DNA of 64,000 bases, from NCBI GenBank assembly GCA_964432595.1, contig CAYSOF010000001.1, forward strand, positions 186,001 through 250,000, read 5' to 3'. The notes beneath the pieces are model-generated. The model had not been told where the DNA came from. It searched no databases and worked only from the letters and a program-made list of their open reading frames with translations. The position numbers were made by a program, and so were the translations under genes. Shown piece by piece: positions 1-7,466 of this stretch. The first letter of the stretch is position 1, and every line of letters begins with the position of its first letter. The DNA comes from DASYLJ01 sp964432595 (GTDB lineage Bacteria > Desulfobacterota > Binatia > DP-6).

Positions 1-354
1 CGCTGGCTGTACCGCATGGTGCAACCTGGTGTGCGCATGGCGATGCGCAGCGCGATGAACATCACGCCCGAGGGCGCCGAGCGCAGCCGCGTCAAGGTCC
101 GCGAGGCGCTCGACCGGATCGAGGTCGAGCTGCAGCCGTCGGGCTATCTCGTCGGCGACGCGTTCAGCGTGGCCGACCTGACCGCGGCGGCGCTGCTGTC
201 GCCGGTCGTCGCACCGCCGGAGTTCCCATATCCGTTGCCCACGCCGCCGCCGGGTGGACGACGGTATCGCGACGAGCTCGCCGCGCATCCCGTGTTCCGC
301 TGGGCCGAGGACATGTACCGGCGACACCGCGGGACGTCGGCGGCGATCAGGTGA
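1..354 (+). CDS. Glutathione S-transferase family protein, C-terminal part
   Basis: Only the C-terminal all-helical domain is inside the window; the frame is open through base 1, so the thioredoxin-like N-terminal domain lies to the left. The stretch YLVGDAFSVADLTAAALL is the typical GST C-terminal N-capping box region (G-D-x-x-S-x-A-D). Members conjugate or reduce electrophiles with glutathione in the cytoplasm. A glutamate-cysteine ligase at 15.5-16.9 kb suggests that this organism makes glutathione or its precursor. The gene converges on glcF, with only 6 bases between the two stops. Substrate cannot be told from this fragment. Confidence 0.8.
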   Translation, partial: RWLYRMVQPGVRMAMRSAMNITPEGAERSRVKVREALDRIEVELQPSGYLVGDAFSVADLTAAALLSPVVAPPEFPYPLPTPPPGGRRYRDELAAHPVFRWAEDMYRRHRGTSAAIR

Positions 355-360
355 GCAGGA

Positions 361-1593
361 TCACGTGAGCCCGTGCGCGCGCGCGAGCAGGTCGATGGGG
401 TGCTCGACGTCGACCGCGAGCCCGCGCGCGATGGCCCCAGCGCGCATCTGCAGCAGGCAGCCGGGATTCGCCGCCGCGACGACGTCGGCGCCGCTCGCGG
501 CGACGTGATCGAGCTTGCGGTCGAGCAGGCGGCGCGCCATCGCCGGCTCGGTCAGGTTGTAGGTGCCGGCGCTGCCGCAGCAGGTGTCGGATTCGGCCAG
601 CTCGACGAGCCGCCAGCCCGGCACCGACGCGAGCAGCGTGCGGACCTGCGCGCGCACGCCCTGCCCGTGGGCGAGATGACAGGGATCGTGCACGGCGATC
701 GTCCGCGCCGCCGCCGGCGGCGGCGACGGCAGCCCCATCTCGGCGAGCAGCTCCGTCGCGTCACGGGCGCGGGCCGCGACCCACGCCGCGTTCGCGTCGT
801 CCGGCAACAGGTGCGTGTACTCGCGGACGAGCGCGCCGCAGCCGGCCGCGTTGGTCACCACCCAGTCCGCGCCCGTCGCGGCCAGCATGGCGGTGGCCTG
901 CGTCGCCAGCACGACCGCACGCTCGCGCGCGCCGAGGTGCAGCGGCAGCGCCCCGCAGCAGCCCTGCGCCCGCGGCACGACGACGCGCACGCCCGCGCGT
1001 CGCAGCAACGCGGCGGTCGCGTGGTTCGTGGCGTCGAAGAGCGTCTCCGCCACGCATCCGGTGAGGAGCACCGCCGTCCCGCGCGCGCTTCCTTCCGGCT
1101 CGAGCACCGGCGGCAAGGGGCGGCGCGCGGTGCGCGGCAACGCCGCCGCGTACGCCGACCATCGCCACGGCAGCGTGCGCAGCCAGGAGGCGCCGGCGAT
1201 CAGCCGCGCCGGTGCGAACGCGAGCCGCCGCATCCACGGCGTGGTCAGCGCCGCGGCGAGCAGCGTGCGCGCCGCGCGCGCCGGCGCCGGCCGGTGTCGC
1301 TCGAGAAACGGCCGCGCCGTCTCGATGAGGGCGCCGTAGGGCACGCCCGACGGGCACGCCGTCTCGCAGGCGCGGCAGCCGAGGCACAGGTCGAGATGGC
1401 GGCGCACCTCGTCCGTCGGCTCGAGCCGCCCCTCTTCGAGCCCGCGCAGCAGCGCGATGCGGCCGCGGGGCGAGTCGGGCTCGGTGCCGAGCTCGAGATA
1501 GGTCGGGCACGACGACAGGCAGAGGCCGCAGTGGACGCACGAGAGGAGCTGCTCGGTAGGGACCACGCGGACGGCGGAGGTGGTCGGCCCCAT
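361..1593 (-). CDS. glcF: Glycolate oxidase iron-sulfur subunit GlcF
   Basis: The 410-residue protein has two N-terminal 4Fe-4S motifs (Cys19, 22, 25, 29 and Cys70, 73, 76, 80) followed by two cysteine-rich CCG domains (for example AQGCCGALPLH and ESDTCCGSAG). This is the GlcF/heterodisulfide-reductase-like architecture and length. GlcF passes electrons from the flavin subunits GlcD and GlcE, which oxidise glycolate to glyoxylate, toward the respiratory chain. glcD and glcE lie on the same strand near 6.3-8.9 kb, separated from glcF by six genes, so the set is split. The next gene upstream is a metallo-hydrolase 21 bases away. A lactate-utilisation LutA-like role is a weaker alternative. Confidence 0.9.
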   Translation of the reverse strand: MGPTTSAVRVVPTEQLLSCVHCGLCLSSCPTYLELGTEPDSPRGRIALLRGLEEGRLEPTDEVRRHLDLCLGCRACETACPSGVPYGALIETARPFLERHRPAPARAARTLLAAALTTPWMRRLAFAPARLIAGASWLRTLPWRWSAYAAALPRTARRPLPPVLEPEGSARGTAVLLTGCVAETLFDATNHATAALLRRAGVRVVVPRAQGCCGALPLHLGARERAVVLATQATAMLAATGADWVVTNAAGCGALVREYTHLLPDDANAAWVAARARDATELLAEMGLPSPPPAAARTIAVHDPCHLAHGQGVRAQVRTLLASVPGWRLVELAESDTCCGSAGTYNLTEPAMARRLLDRKLDHVAASGADVVAAANPGCLLQMRAGAIARGLAVDVEHPIDLLARAHGLT

Positions 1594-1614
1594 GACGCGG
1601 CCGACCTTCGCACC

Positions 1615-2463
1615 TCAGACGACGAAGCGCCAGGCGTCGCCGTGCCGCACGATCCGCCCGCCGACGGGCGTCGCGAAGTGCGTTCCGATGACGAGCACCG
1701 GCTGGTCGGCGTAGCGCTCGAGGAATGCTCGCCGCGTCCGCCGCGCCGCATCCGCGTCGACGTCGAAGTTGCTGTGCCACCCTGGCTCCGCGCACTGCAC
1801 CGGATGGTGCATCACGTCGCCCGTGATGATCGCGTCGACGCCGCCGGAGCGGATGCGCACGCTGACGTGCCCGGGCGTGTGACCCGGCGTCGGCTCGAGC
1901 CACACCTCGTCCGTCAGACGATGGTCCGGCGCGACCAGGTCGACGAGGCCGGCGTCGACGACGGGGCGCACCGAGTCGCCGACGACGTCGCCTTCGACCA
2001 TCGGGCCCTCGGCGCTCCAGTGGGTCCACTCCTCGCGCACGATCAGGTAGCGCGCGTTCGGGAACGTCGGCACCCAGCGCCCGTCGACGAGCATCGTGTT
2101 CCAGCCGACGTGGTCGACGTGGAGATGCGTACAGACGACGGTGTCGACCGATTCGCGCGCGAAGCCGGCGGCGGCGAGGTCGTCCAGGAACGGTCCCTGC
2201 AGCCGATGCCAGATCGGGATCGTGCGCTCCTTGTCGTTGCCGACGCACGTATCGACGACGATCCGCCGTCCCTGCGACTCGACTGCCAGCGCGTGGACGG
2301 CGGCGACGATGCGGCCGCGCTCGTCCATGAAGTGGGGCCGCAGCCAGTCGGCGTGCCGCGCGAGCGCCTCGGGGGACGCGTCGGGGATGATGAACGTCGC
2401 CCGGGTCGGCACCTCGCTCTCGAGCAGCCGGGTGATGCGCACGTCGCCGATCGTCCACCGCAT
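1615..2463 (-). CDS. MBL-fold metallo-hydrolase
   Basis: A 282-residue metallo-beta-lactamase-fold hydrolase. The metal motif HxHxDH is at residues 113-118 (THLHVDHVGW), with later ligands in GHTPGH, the Asp of TGDVMHH and the His of IGTHFA. The N-terminal half contains the VDTCVGNDKERTIP block seen in the quorum-quenching lactonase/AttM-like and alkylsulfatase-like branches, but the substrate is not clear from sequence. The start chosen is MRWTIGDVRITRL at 2463. Longer reading is possible, but it would run into the region upstream of the divergent LLM gene and has no family similarity. Same strand as glcF, 21 bases upstream, perhaps cotranscribed. Confidence 0.85.
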   Translation of the reverse strand: MRWTIGDVRITRLLESEVPTRATFIIPDASPEALARHADWLRPHFMDERGRIVAAVHALAVESQGRRIVVDTCVGNDKERTIPIWHRLQGPFLDDLAAAGFARESVDTVVCTHLHVDHVGWNTMLVDGRWVPTFPNARYLIVREEWTHWSAEGPMVEGDVVGDSVRPVVDAGLVDLVAPDHRLTDEVWLEPTPGHTPGHVSVRIRSGGVDAIITGDVMHHPVQCAEPGWHSNFDVDADAARRTRRAFLERYADQPVLVIGTHFATPVGGRIVRHGDAWRFVV

Positions 2464-2518
2464 GCGCGGTCGGTTACACCGTCTTGCACCGCGGACGCCA
2501 CCGGTGTCTGTTGCGCCG

Positions 2519-3379
2519 ATGAAATTCGGGATCTCGTTCGCGAACGCCGGCCCGTTCAGCTTCCCCGACGCGCTCGTCCACCTCGCGCGCACGGCCGAGG
2601 CCGCGGGCATCGAGTCGATCTGGTCGGTGGAGCACGTCGTCATCCCGGCGGGCTACAAGTCGACGTATCCGTACGACCGCTCCGGCCGCATCCAGGCGCC
2701 CGAGGACATCCCGATTCCCGACCCGCTGCTGCCGTTGGCCTACGTCGCCGCCGTCACGACGACGCTGCGTCTGGCGACGGGCATCCTGATCCTGCCGCAG
2801 CGCCATCCGCTGTACGTCGCCAAGGAGGTCGCCACGCTCGACGTGCTGTCGCGCGGCCGCGCCATCCTCGGCATCGGCGTCGGTTGGCTCGAGGAGGAGT
2901 TCCAGGCGCTCGGCATCGCGTTCGGGGACCGCGGATCACGCACGGCCGAGTCGGTGCGCGCGATCCGCTCGCTCTGGAAGGACGAGCCGACGCCGTTCAA
3001 GGGCAAGTTCTTCGACTGGGGCACGCTGCACTCGCAGCCGAAGCCGGTCCAGAAGCCCGGCGTGCCGATCGTGGTCGGCGGCCACACGCCGCTCGCCGCG
3101 AAGCGCGCCGCGCGCTACGGCGACGGCTTCTTCCCGGGCGTCGACGATCCCGACGTGTTGGCGCCGTTGCTCGACGTGCTGCGCGACGAGTGCGCGAAAA
3201 TCGGCCGCGACCCGTCGTCGATCGAGCTCACCGCCGCCGGCTCGAAGCACCTCGACCGCATGAAGCGCCTCCGCGACATGGGCGTCACGCGCTTGGTCGT
3301 CGCCCCGCCCGCGTTCGATCCCGAGGGCATCGAAACCGGCTTGGCGCGGCTCCGCGACGAGGTCATCGCGAAGCTGTGA
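2519..3379 (+). CDS. LLM-class flavin-dependent oxidoreductase (F420-type)
   Basis: A 286-residue TIM-barrel luciferase-like monooxygenase. MKFGISFANAGPFSFPDALVHLARTAEAAG is the usual first strand and helix, followed by IWSVEHVVIP, LRLATGILILPQRHP, GRAILGIGVGWLEEEFQALG and PIVVGGHTPLAAKRAARYGDGF, all hallmarks of the TIGR03619-type F420-dependent group. It probably uses reduced F420 or FMN for hydride transfer or oxygenation; the substrate is unknown. The start at 2519 is the first Met of the barrel; extension upstream is not homologous. The 3' end overlaps the convergent CbiX-like gene by 17 bases. Confidence 0.88.
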   Translation: MKFGISFANAGPFSFPDALVHLARTAEAAGIESIWSVEHVVIPAGYKSTYPYDRSGRIQAPEDIPIPDPLLPLAYVAAVTTTLRLATGILILPQRHPLYVAKEVATLDVLSRGRAILGIGVGWLEEEFQALGIAFGDRGSRTAESVRAIRSLWKDEPTPFKGKFFDWGTLHSQPKPVQKPGVPIVVGGHTPLAAKRAARYGDGFFPGVDDPDVLAPLLDVLRDECAKIGRDPSSIELTAAGSKHLDRMKRLRDMGVTRLVVAPPAFDPEGIETGLARLRDEVIAKL

Positions 3380-3869
3380 CGTGCCCGGCCAGCAGCCGCG
3401 CGACCGCGTCCAGGTCGAACGGCCACACGTAGCGCAGCGCCAGGCGCGGGCGCGCCGCGCGCAGGCGCGAGATCGTCTCCGGGATCTCCATTTCCGAGTG
3501 CACGCCGCCCGGCGTGAGCATCGACGGGACGATCGCGATCGCCGTAGCGCCGTCCGCCGCCAGTGCCTCGACGGCCTGCTCGAGCGTCGGCGGGCCGAAC
3601 TCGTTGTACGCGACGACGAGGCGCGCGCCGCCGAGTAGCGGACGCAGGCGTGCCGCCACCGCCTCCAGGCCGGCGCCGTACGGATCGGTGTCGGCGGTGC
3701 GCGGCCAGCTCCGGATGCGCGCGTCGAGCTCGGCCTCCTCTACGGTCATCGTTCCGCCCGTTGCGCGCCGGCGACCCTCGAGCGCCTTCAGCCGCGTGAC
3801 GAGATCGCGCGGGCAGTCGGACGGCACCGCGCCGTGACCGACGAGCACCACCGCGTCGAGGTCCGCCAT
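3363..3869 (-). CDS. CbiX/SirB-family sirohydrochlorin chelatase-like protein
   Basis: A 168-residue single-domain member of the CbiX family, which inserts Co or Fe into sirohydrochlorin. Visible features are the N-terminal VVLVGHGAVPSD (catalytic His region) and the second-half motif AIAIVPSMLTPGGVHSEMEIP, where the family has a metal-binding His. A central segment rich in charge and proline (RIRSWPRTADTDPYG) is unlike short CbiX proteins. No other cobalamin or siroheme genes are nearby, so the true substrate is uncertain. It sits 19 bases downstream of the M48 protease gene on the same strand and may be the last gene of that unit. Confidence 0.7.
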   Translation of the reverse strand: MADLDAVVLVGHGAVPSDCPRDLVTRLKALEGRRRATGGTMTVEEAELDARIRSWPRTADTDPYGAGLEAVAARLRPLLGGARLVVAYNEFGPPTLEQAVEALAADGATAIAIVPSMLTPGGVHSEMEIPETISRLRAARPRLALRYVWPFDLDAVARLLAGHVTASR

Positions 3870-3888
3870 CGGCGTCGATCCTGCCAGC

Positions 3889-5232
3889 TCAGGCGCCGGC
3901 TGGCGAGACGATCGTCACGTCCGTCCGACAACCCGGACAGCGGATGCGCGAGCCCGCGAAGCCCGGGCTGAGCTGAAGCGTGCGGCCGCAGGCGCAGCGG
4001 AACACCTCCCAGCCGGCGCCGGTGCGCACGTAGCGCGCGTCGTGCACCCGCGGCACGGCATGCATCGTCGCACAACGCGGGCAGGCGATCGTGTCGTCGG
4101 CGAAGCCGGGCGGCACCTTGATCGCGACCCCGCACGCACACGCGATCGGCACGTATCCGGCTATGCGATCGACGGCCGCGTTCGTCGACGTCGCGCGCTC
4201 GACCACGGCGGCGACGGGCGCCGCAGGCTCCGCCGATCGGGCACGCACCGGCACCACCGTGTCGCCCGCGAGCGTCCGGGCGCCGAGGACGCCCTGCCCC
4301 TCCACCGTCCGGAACGCCGCCTCGTACGCGCCGTAGCCGGCGCCGCCGCTCATGCTGCGCAGGATCCGTATCCGCGTCGACGTCGGCGGATGCGTCGCGA
4401 GCCACGAGCCGCGCTCCGCGCCTTCGAGGGGCGTCACGATGAAGAGCGGCTGCACGGCGCGATTCGTCGCTTGCAGCTGCGCCGCGTGCTGCACGATCTT
4501 GTCGAGGGCGGACGCCAGTCCTTCGGGATAGCGCGTGAAGCGCGCGGCCGACGCGTCGGCGAGGAACTCGCGCTGCCGCGAGCAGGCCAGGTAGAGGAGC
4601 CGCGCCGCGATCGGCGCGAGCACCGCGACGGCGAGCGCCAGGACGACCAGGCCCGCCTGCCCCTTGCTCCGGCTCGTGCGCCGGAGCCCGACGCGGTTCA
4701 CGCGCAGCCACAGGTCGGCGATGAGGGCGAGGCTGCCCACCATCACCGACGCCATCGTGAGGAAGCGCGTGTCCTGGTTCGCGATGTGGCCGATCTCGTG
4801 CGCGACGACGCCCTGCAGCTCGTCGCGATCGAGCCGCCGCAGCAGGCCAGACGTCACGGCCACCGCGGCGCGGTCCGGACGATGTCCGACCGCGAACGCG
4901 TTCGGCGCGTCGTCCTCGACGAGATGCACCTGCGGCATCGTCGGAAGCCCTGCCGCGATGGTCATCTCCTCGACGACGTTCCACAGCTGCGGCGCGTCGC
5001 CCTTCTCGATGGCGCGCGCCCCGACGCTGGCGAGCAGCATGCGGCTGCCACCCACGCTCGACACGCCCCACATGCCGAGAAACGCGATCGAGGCGATCAC
5101 CGCTCCGGCGCCGGCCCCCATCGTCGGATCGACCGCGGCACCGAACGCCGCGCCGGTCAGGACGAGCAGCGCAGCAAGGGCCGCCAGCAGCACCGCCGAT
5201 CGCCGGCGGTTCCGTGCAATGGCCTCCCACAT
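3889..5232 (-). CDS. M48 family membrane zinc metalloprotease with C-terminal zinc ribbons
   Basis: A 447-residue HtpX-like protease. Two N-terminal hydrophobic segments (about residues 10-35 and 40-62) precede the zinc site HEIGH in GVVAHEIGHIANQD. A further hydrophobic pair follows, then the third ligand region SRQREFLADASAARFT. The active site is cytoplasmic-membrane associated and such proteins degrade damaged membrane proteins. Unusually, the C-terminus carries two tandem CxC...CxxC zinc-ribbon-like units (CACGVAIKV...CPRC and CACGRTLQL...CPGC), suggesting a substrate- or nucleic-acid-binding appendage. LemA is encoded just upstream; LemA-M48 pairing is common. The gap to lemA (5233-5359) holds two strong hairpins. 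Confidence 0.9.
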   Translation of the reverse strand: MWEAIARNRRRSAVLLAALAALLVLTGAAFGAAVDPTMGAGAGAVIASIAFLGMWGVSSVGGSRMLLASVGARAIEKGDAPQLWNVVEEMTIAAGLPTMPQVHLVEDDAPNAFAVGHRPDRAAVAVTSGLLRRLDRDELQGVVAHEIGHIANQDTRFLTMASVMVGSLALIADLWLRVNRVGLRRTSRSKGQAGLVVLALAVAVLAPIAARLLYLACSRQREFLADASAARFTRYPEGLASALDKIVQHAAQLQATNRAVQPLFIVTPLEGAERGSWLATHPPTSTRIRILRSMSGGAGYGAYEAAFRTVEGQGVLGARTLAGDTVVPVRARSAEPAAPVAAVVERATSTNAAVDRIAGYVPIACACGVAIKVPPGFADDTIACPRCATMHAVPRVHDARYVRTGAGWEVFRCACGRTLQLSPGFAGSRIRCPGCRTDVTIVSPAGA

Positions 5233-5258
5233 GGCTCAGTAGCGCGTGCGTGCCACGC

Positions 5259-5288
5259 ATGCCGCGCCGGCTTCGCCGGCCGCGGCAT
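5259..5288. repeat. GC-rich hairpin with TTCG loop between lemA and the M48 gene
   Basis: A 13-base left arm starting ATGCCGCG pairs with a right arm ending CGCGGCAT, with a single-base bulge and a TTCG-containing loop. It lies 27 bases upstream of the M48 start codon and 72 bases downstream of the lemA stop. There is no T-tract, so an mRNA-processing or stability element is more likely than a simple terminator. Confidence 0.5.
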
Positions 5289-5330
5289 ACCGTTCGCGCG
5301 GAAACGTAAGCTCCACGCTCGCGTCCGTCC

Positions 5331-5355
5331 CGACCCAAGACATGGTCTTGGGTCG
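5331..5355. repeat. 10-bp perfect hairpin downstream of lemA
   Basis: The arm CGACCCAAGA (5331-5340) is the exact reverse complement of TCTTGGGTCG (5346-5355), around a 5-base loop. It begins 4 bases beyond the lemA stop codon on the minus strand. With no U-run it is a weak terminator candidate; it may partly uncouple lemA from the M48 gene. Confidence 0.5.
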
Positions 5356-5359
5356 CACT

Positions 5360-5911
5360 TTAGAACTTGACCGCCGGCGTCTGGCGCGCGGCCGCGTCGT
5401 CGAGCTCGAAGAACGACTCCGCCGTGAAGCCGAAGCCGCCCGCGAAGAAGTTCGCCGGGATGCTCTGGATGCGTGTGTTGTAGTCGCGCACCGAGTCGTT
5501 GAAGTGCTGGCGTGCGAAACCGATGCGGTTCTCCGTCGACGCGAGCTCCTCCTGCAACGACAGGAAGTTCGTGTTGGCCTTGAGGTCGGGATAGTTCTCC
5601 GCGACCGCGAAGAGCCGTCCGAGCGCGCCGGTCAGCTGCTGCTCCGCCTGCCCCTGCGCCGCGGGTCCGTGCGCCGCGGTCGCCTGGTTGCGCGCGCGCA
5701 TCACCTCGTCGAGCGTGCCGCGCTCGTGCGCTGCGTAGCCCTTCACCGTCTCGACGAGATTCGGGATCAGGTCGTGCCGGCGCTTCAGCTGCACGTCGAT
5801 CTGCGCCCACGACTCCTTCACGATGTTCCGCGCCGCGACGAGCCCGTTGTAGATGCTGACGAACCACAACGCGGCGACCGCGATCACACCGATCACACCC
5901 AGGATCATCAT
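5360..5911 (-). CDS. lemA: LemA family protein
   Basis: A 183-residue protein with one N-terminal transmembrane helix (ILGVIGVIAVAALWFVSIY) followed by the LemA signature NGLVAARNIVKESWAQIDVQLKRRHDLIPNLV and a long helical body ending in RIQSIPANFFAGGFGF. LemA proteins are inner-membrane proteins with a soluble coiled domain, usually linked to M48/HtpX or Pspf-type proteases; the exact role is unknown. Its ATG overlaps the stop of the upstream zinc-ribbon gene as ATGA, so the two are translationally coupled, and the M48 protease follows. Confidence 0.93.
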   Translation of the reverse strand: MMILGVIGVIAVAALWFVSIYNGLVAARNIVKESWAQIDVQLKRRHDLIPNLVETVKGYAAHERGTLDEVMRARNQATAAHGPAAQGQAEQQLTGALGRLFAVAENYPDLKANTNFLSLQEELASTENRIGFARQHFNDSVRDYNTRIQSIPANFFAGGFGFTAESFFELDDAAARQTPAVKF

Positions 5912-6300
5912 CGCGAACCTCCCTCCAGATCCTGGCGATACAGCTCGCCAAGGAAGCCTGCCACCGCGGGCGGATCGCCGCCGCGCACGAGTCGCTCCGT
6001 CTCACCGGCATCGAGCCACGCGCCGTGACCGCGTCGGCACCGATCGATCTCGACGCCGCCCACCGTCGCGCGTCGCATGCGGCGGCGGCAGCGCGGGCAC
6101 GGATGCGCGCTGCGGCCGGCGTCGGGGGCGTCGTGGAACGTCCGGTCGAGCGCACCGGCGTCGCCACCGGCGAGTGCGGCGAGCACCTCGAGCTCGCCGG
6201 CGTCGAGCCAGGTGCCGTGGCACCGGTTGCAGCGGTCGATCTCGACGCCATCCATCTCGAACACCACCAGGCCGACGCGGCAGACCGGGCAGGCCGTCAC
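5908..6300 (-). CDS. Tandem TFIIB-type zinc-ribbon protein
   Basis: A 130-residue protein made of two copies of a zf-TFIIB-like ribbon: CPVCRVGLVVFEMDGVEIDRC-x2-CHGTWLD and CPRCRRRMRRATVGGVEIDRC with GHGAWLDAGE. In the second copy the fourth Cys of the usual CxxC pair is replaced (CRRGHG). The GTG start at 6300 is chosen because it overlaps the glcE stop as GTGA. The stop overlaps the lemA start, giving a chain glcD-glcE-this-lemA. Function unknown; such proteins often accompany LemA/HtpX modules. Confidence 0.8.
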   Translation of the reverse strand: MTACPVCRVGLVVFEMDGVEIDRCNRCHGTWLDAGELEVLAALAGGDAGALDRTFHDAPDAGRSAHPCPRCRRRMRRATVGGVEIDRCRRGHGAWLDAGETERLVRGGDPPAVAGFLGELYRQDLEGGSR

Positions 6301-7466
6301 AGGCCCCCCACGAAGCGGCCCGGAGCAAGGATGCCCTGCGGGTCGAAGGCCGCCTTCAGGGTCCGCATCAGGGTCAGCCCGGGACCGACGTCGCCCCAGA
6401 CGTCGAGGCCGCGCTTCGCCTCGGGCGTCGCGCGACGGACCACCACCGTGCCGTCCATCTCGCCCAGCCTGGGTCGCAGCAGCTCGACCAGGGGGCGAAC
6501 GTGCCGGGCGTGGGCGATCGCGACGCGCACGACGCCGTTCGCGGCGTGCGCCAGCATGCGCACGCCGGCGTCCGTCGCGCGGGCCGCGGCGTCGACGGCG
6601 TCCATCACGGGTCCTGTATCGGCAGCCAGCGCGGCCGCCGTGAGCACCGCCGCCGCAGGTTCGGCGTCGAACCTCCCGAGCCGCACGCGGAGCAGGGCGC
6701 CGCCGTCGACCCGACGCGCGGCCGGCGCGAGCCGCGCGATCAGCGCCGCCGCGTCGTCCACCTCGGCGGCGATGCCGGCCAGACCGACGATCGCGGCCGG
6801 CCCGTCGTCGAGCACGCCGGGGCCGGCCACCTCGAGCCAGAAGGGCTCGATCGCGTCGCGGACCGCCAGGGCGACCTCGGCCGGTCGCGCCGACGGTATG
6901 ACGACGGCCACCTCCGCCTCGGGCTTGGGTCGTACCCGAAAGGTCGCCTCCACGATGACGCCGACCGTCCCGAGCGCCCCGATGTGCAGCTTCGACAGGT
7001 CGTAGCCGGCGACGTTCTTGACCACCCGTCCCCCGCTCGCGACCAGCGCCCCGTCGGCACCGACGACGCGCATGCCGAGCACGAGGTCGCGGGCCGTCCC
7101 CTGCGACGCCCGCAGGGGCCCGGACAGGTCGGCCGCCAGAAAGCCCCCGACGGTGGTCGATTCCGGGAGTGGCGGGTCGATCGGCAGCCACTGTCCGGCG
7201 CGCCCCAGGACCTCCTGCAGCGTCGCCAGCGGGCAACCCGCCTCGGCGGTGACCGTCATGTCGGCCGCCTGGTGATCGACCACACGGTCCAGCGCGTCGA
7301 GCCGCACGAGCACGTCGAGCGCCCGCGGCGGCGCGCCGACGTCGAGATGCGCGCCGAGCCCGGTCGCCACGAGCGGCCGCCCCGCGCGGACGATCGCCTG
7401 CACCGCCTCGACGCTCTCGGGCCGCTCGACGCGTCCCGGCGCGACCCCGTCGACGTGCGCCGTCAG
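6297..7466 (-). CDS. glcE: Glycolate oxidase FAD-binding subunit GlcE
   Basis: About 389 residues with an FAD_binding_4 (PCMH-type) domain: TVTAEAGCPLATLQEVLGRAGQWLPIDPP, STTVGGFLAADLSGP and GGRVVKNVAGYDLSKLHIGALGTVGVI match GlcE closely, and the C-terminus ends FDPQGILAPGRFVGG. It acts with GlcD and GlcF to oxidise glycolate. No ATG or GTG lies at the gene junction. A CTG at 7466 overlaps the glcD stop (CTGA) and has AGGT five bases upstream, so I use it; the next conventional start is a GTG at 7403. The stop overlaps the following GTG start. Confidence 0.88.
   Translation of the reverse strand: MTAHVDGVAPGRVERPESVEAVQAIVRAGRPLVATGLGAHLDVGAPPRALDVLVRLDALDRVVDHQAADMTVTAEAGCPLATLQEVLGRAGQWLPIDPPLPESTTVGGFLAADLSGPLRASQGTARDLVLGMRVVGADGALVASGGRVVKNVAGYDLSKLHIGALGTVGVIVEATFRVRPKPEAEVAVVIPSARPAEVALAVRDAIEPFWLEVAGPGVLDDGPAAIVGLAGIAAEVDDAAALIARLAPAARRVDGGALLRVRLGRFDAEPAAAVLTAAALAADTGPVMDAVDAAARATDAGVRMLAHAANGVVRVAIAHARHVRPLVELLRPRLGEMDGTVVVRRATPEAKRGLDVWGDVGPGLTLMRTLKAAFDPQGILAPGRFVGGL

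Noticed and set aside
360..372. CACGTG cores (several places) as parS sites
   Set aside because: None shows the TGTTNCACGTGAAACA flanks; isolated CACGTG is common at this base composition.
373..3432. Very long open frame (1019 codons) on the plus strand over glcF and the metallo-hydrolase
   Set aside because: It is the antisense shadow of real genes in high-GC DNA; composition is Arg/Ala-rich low-complexity with no domain, and the minus-strand genes are clearly real.
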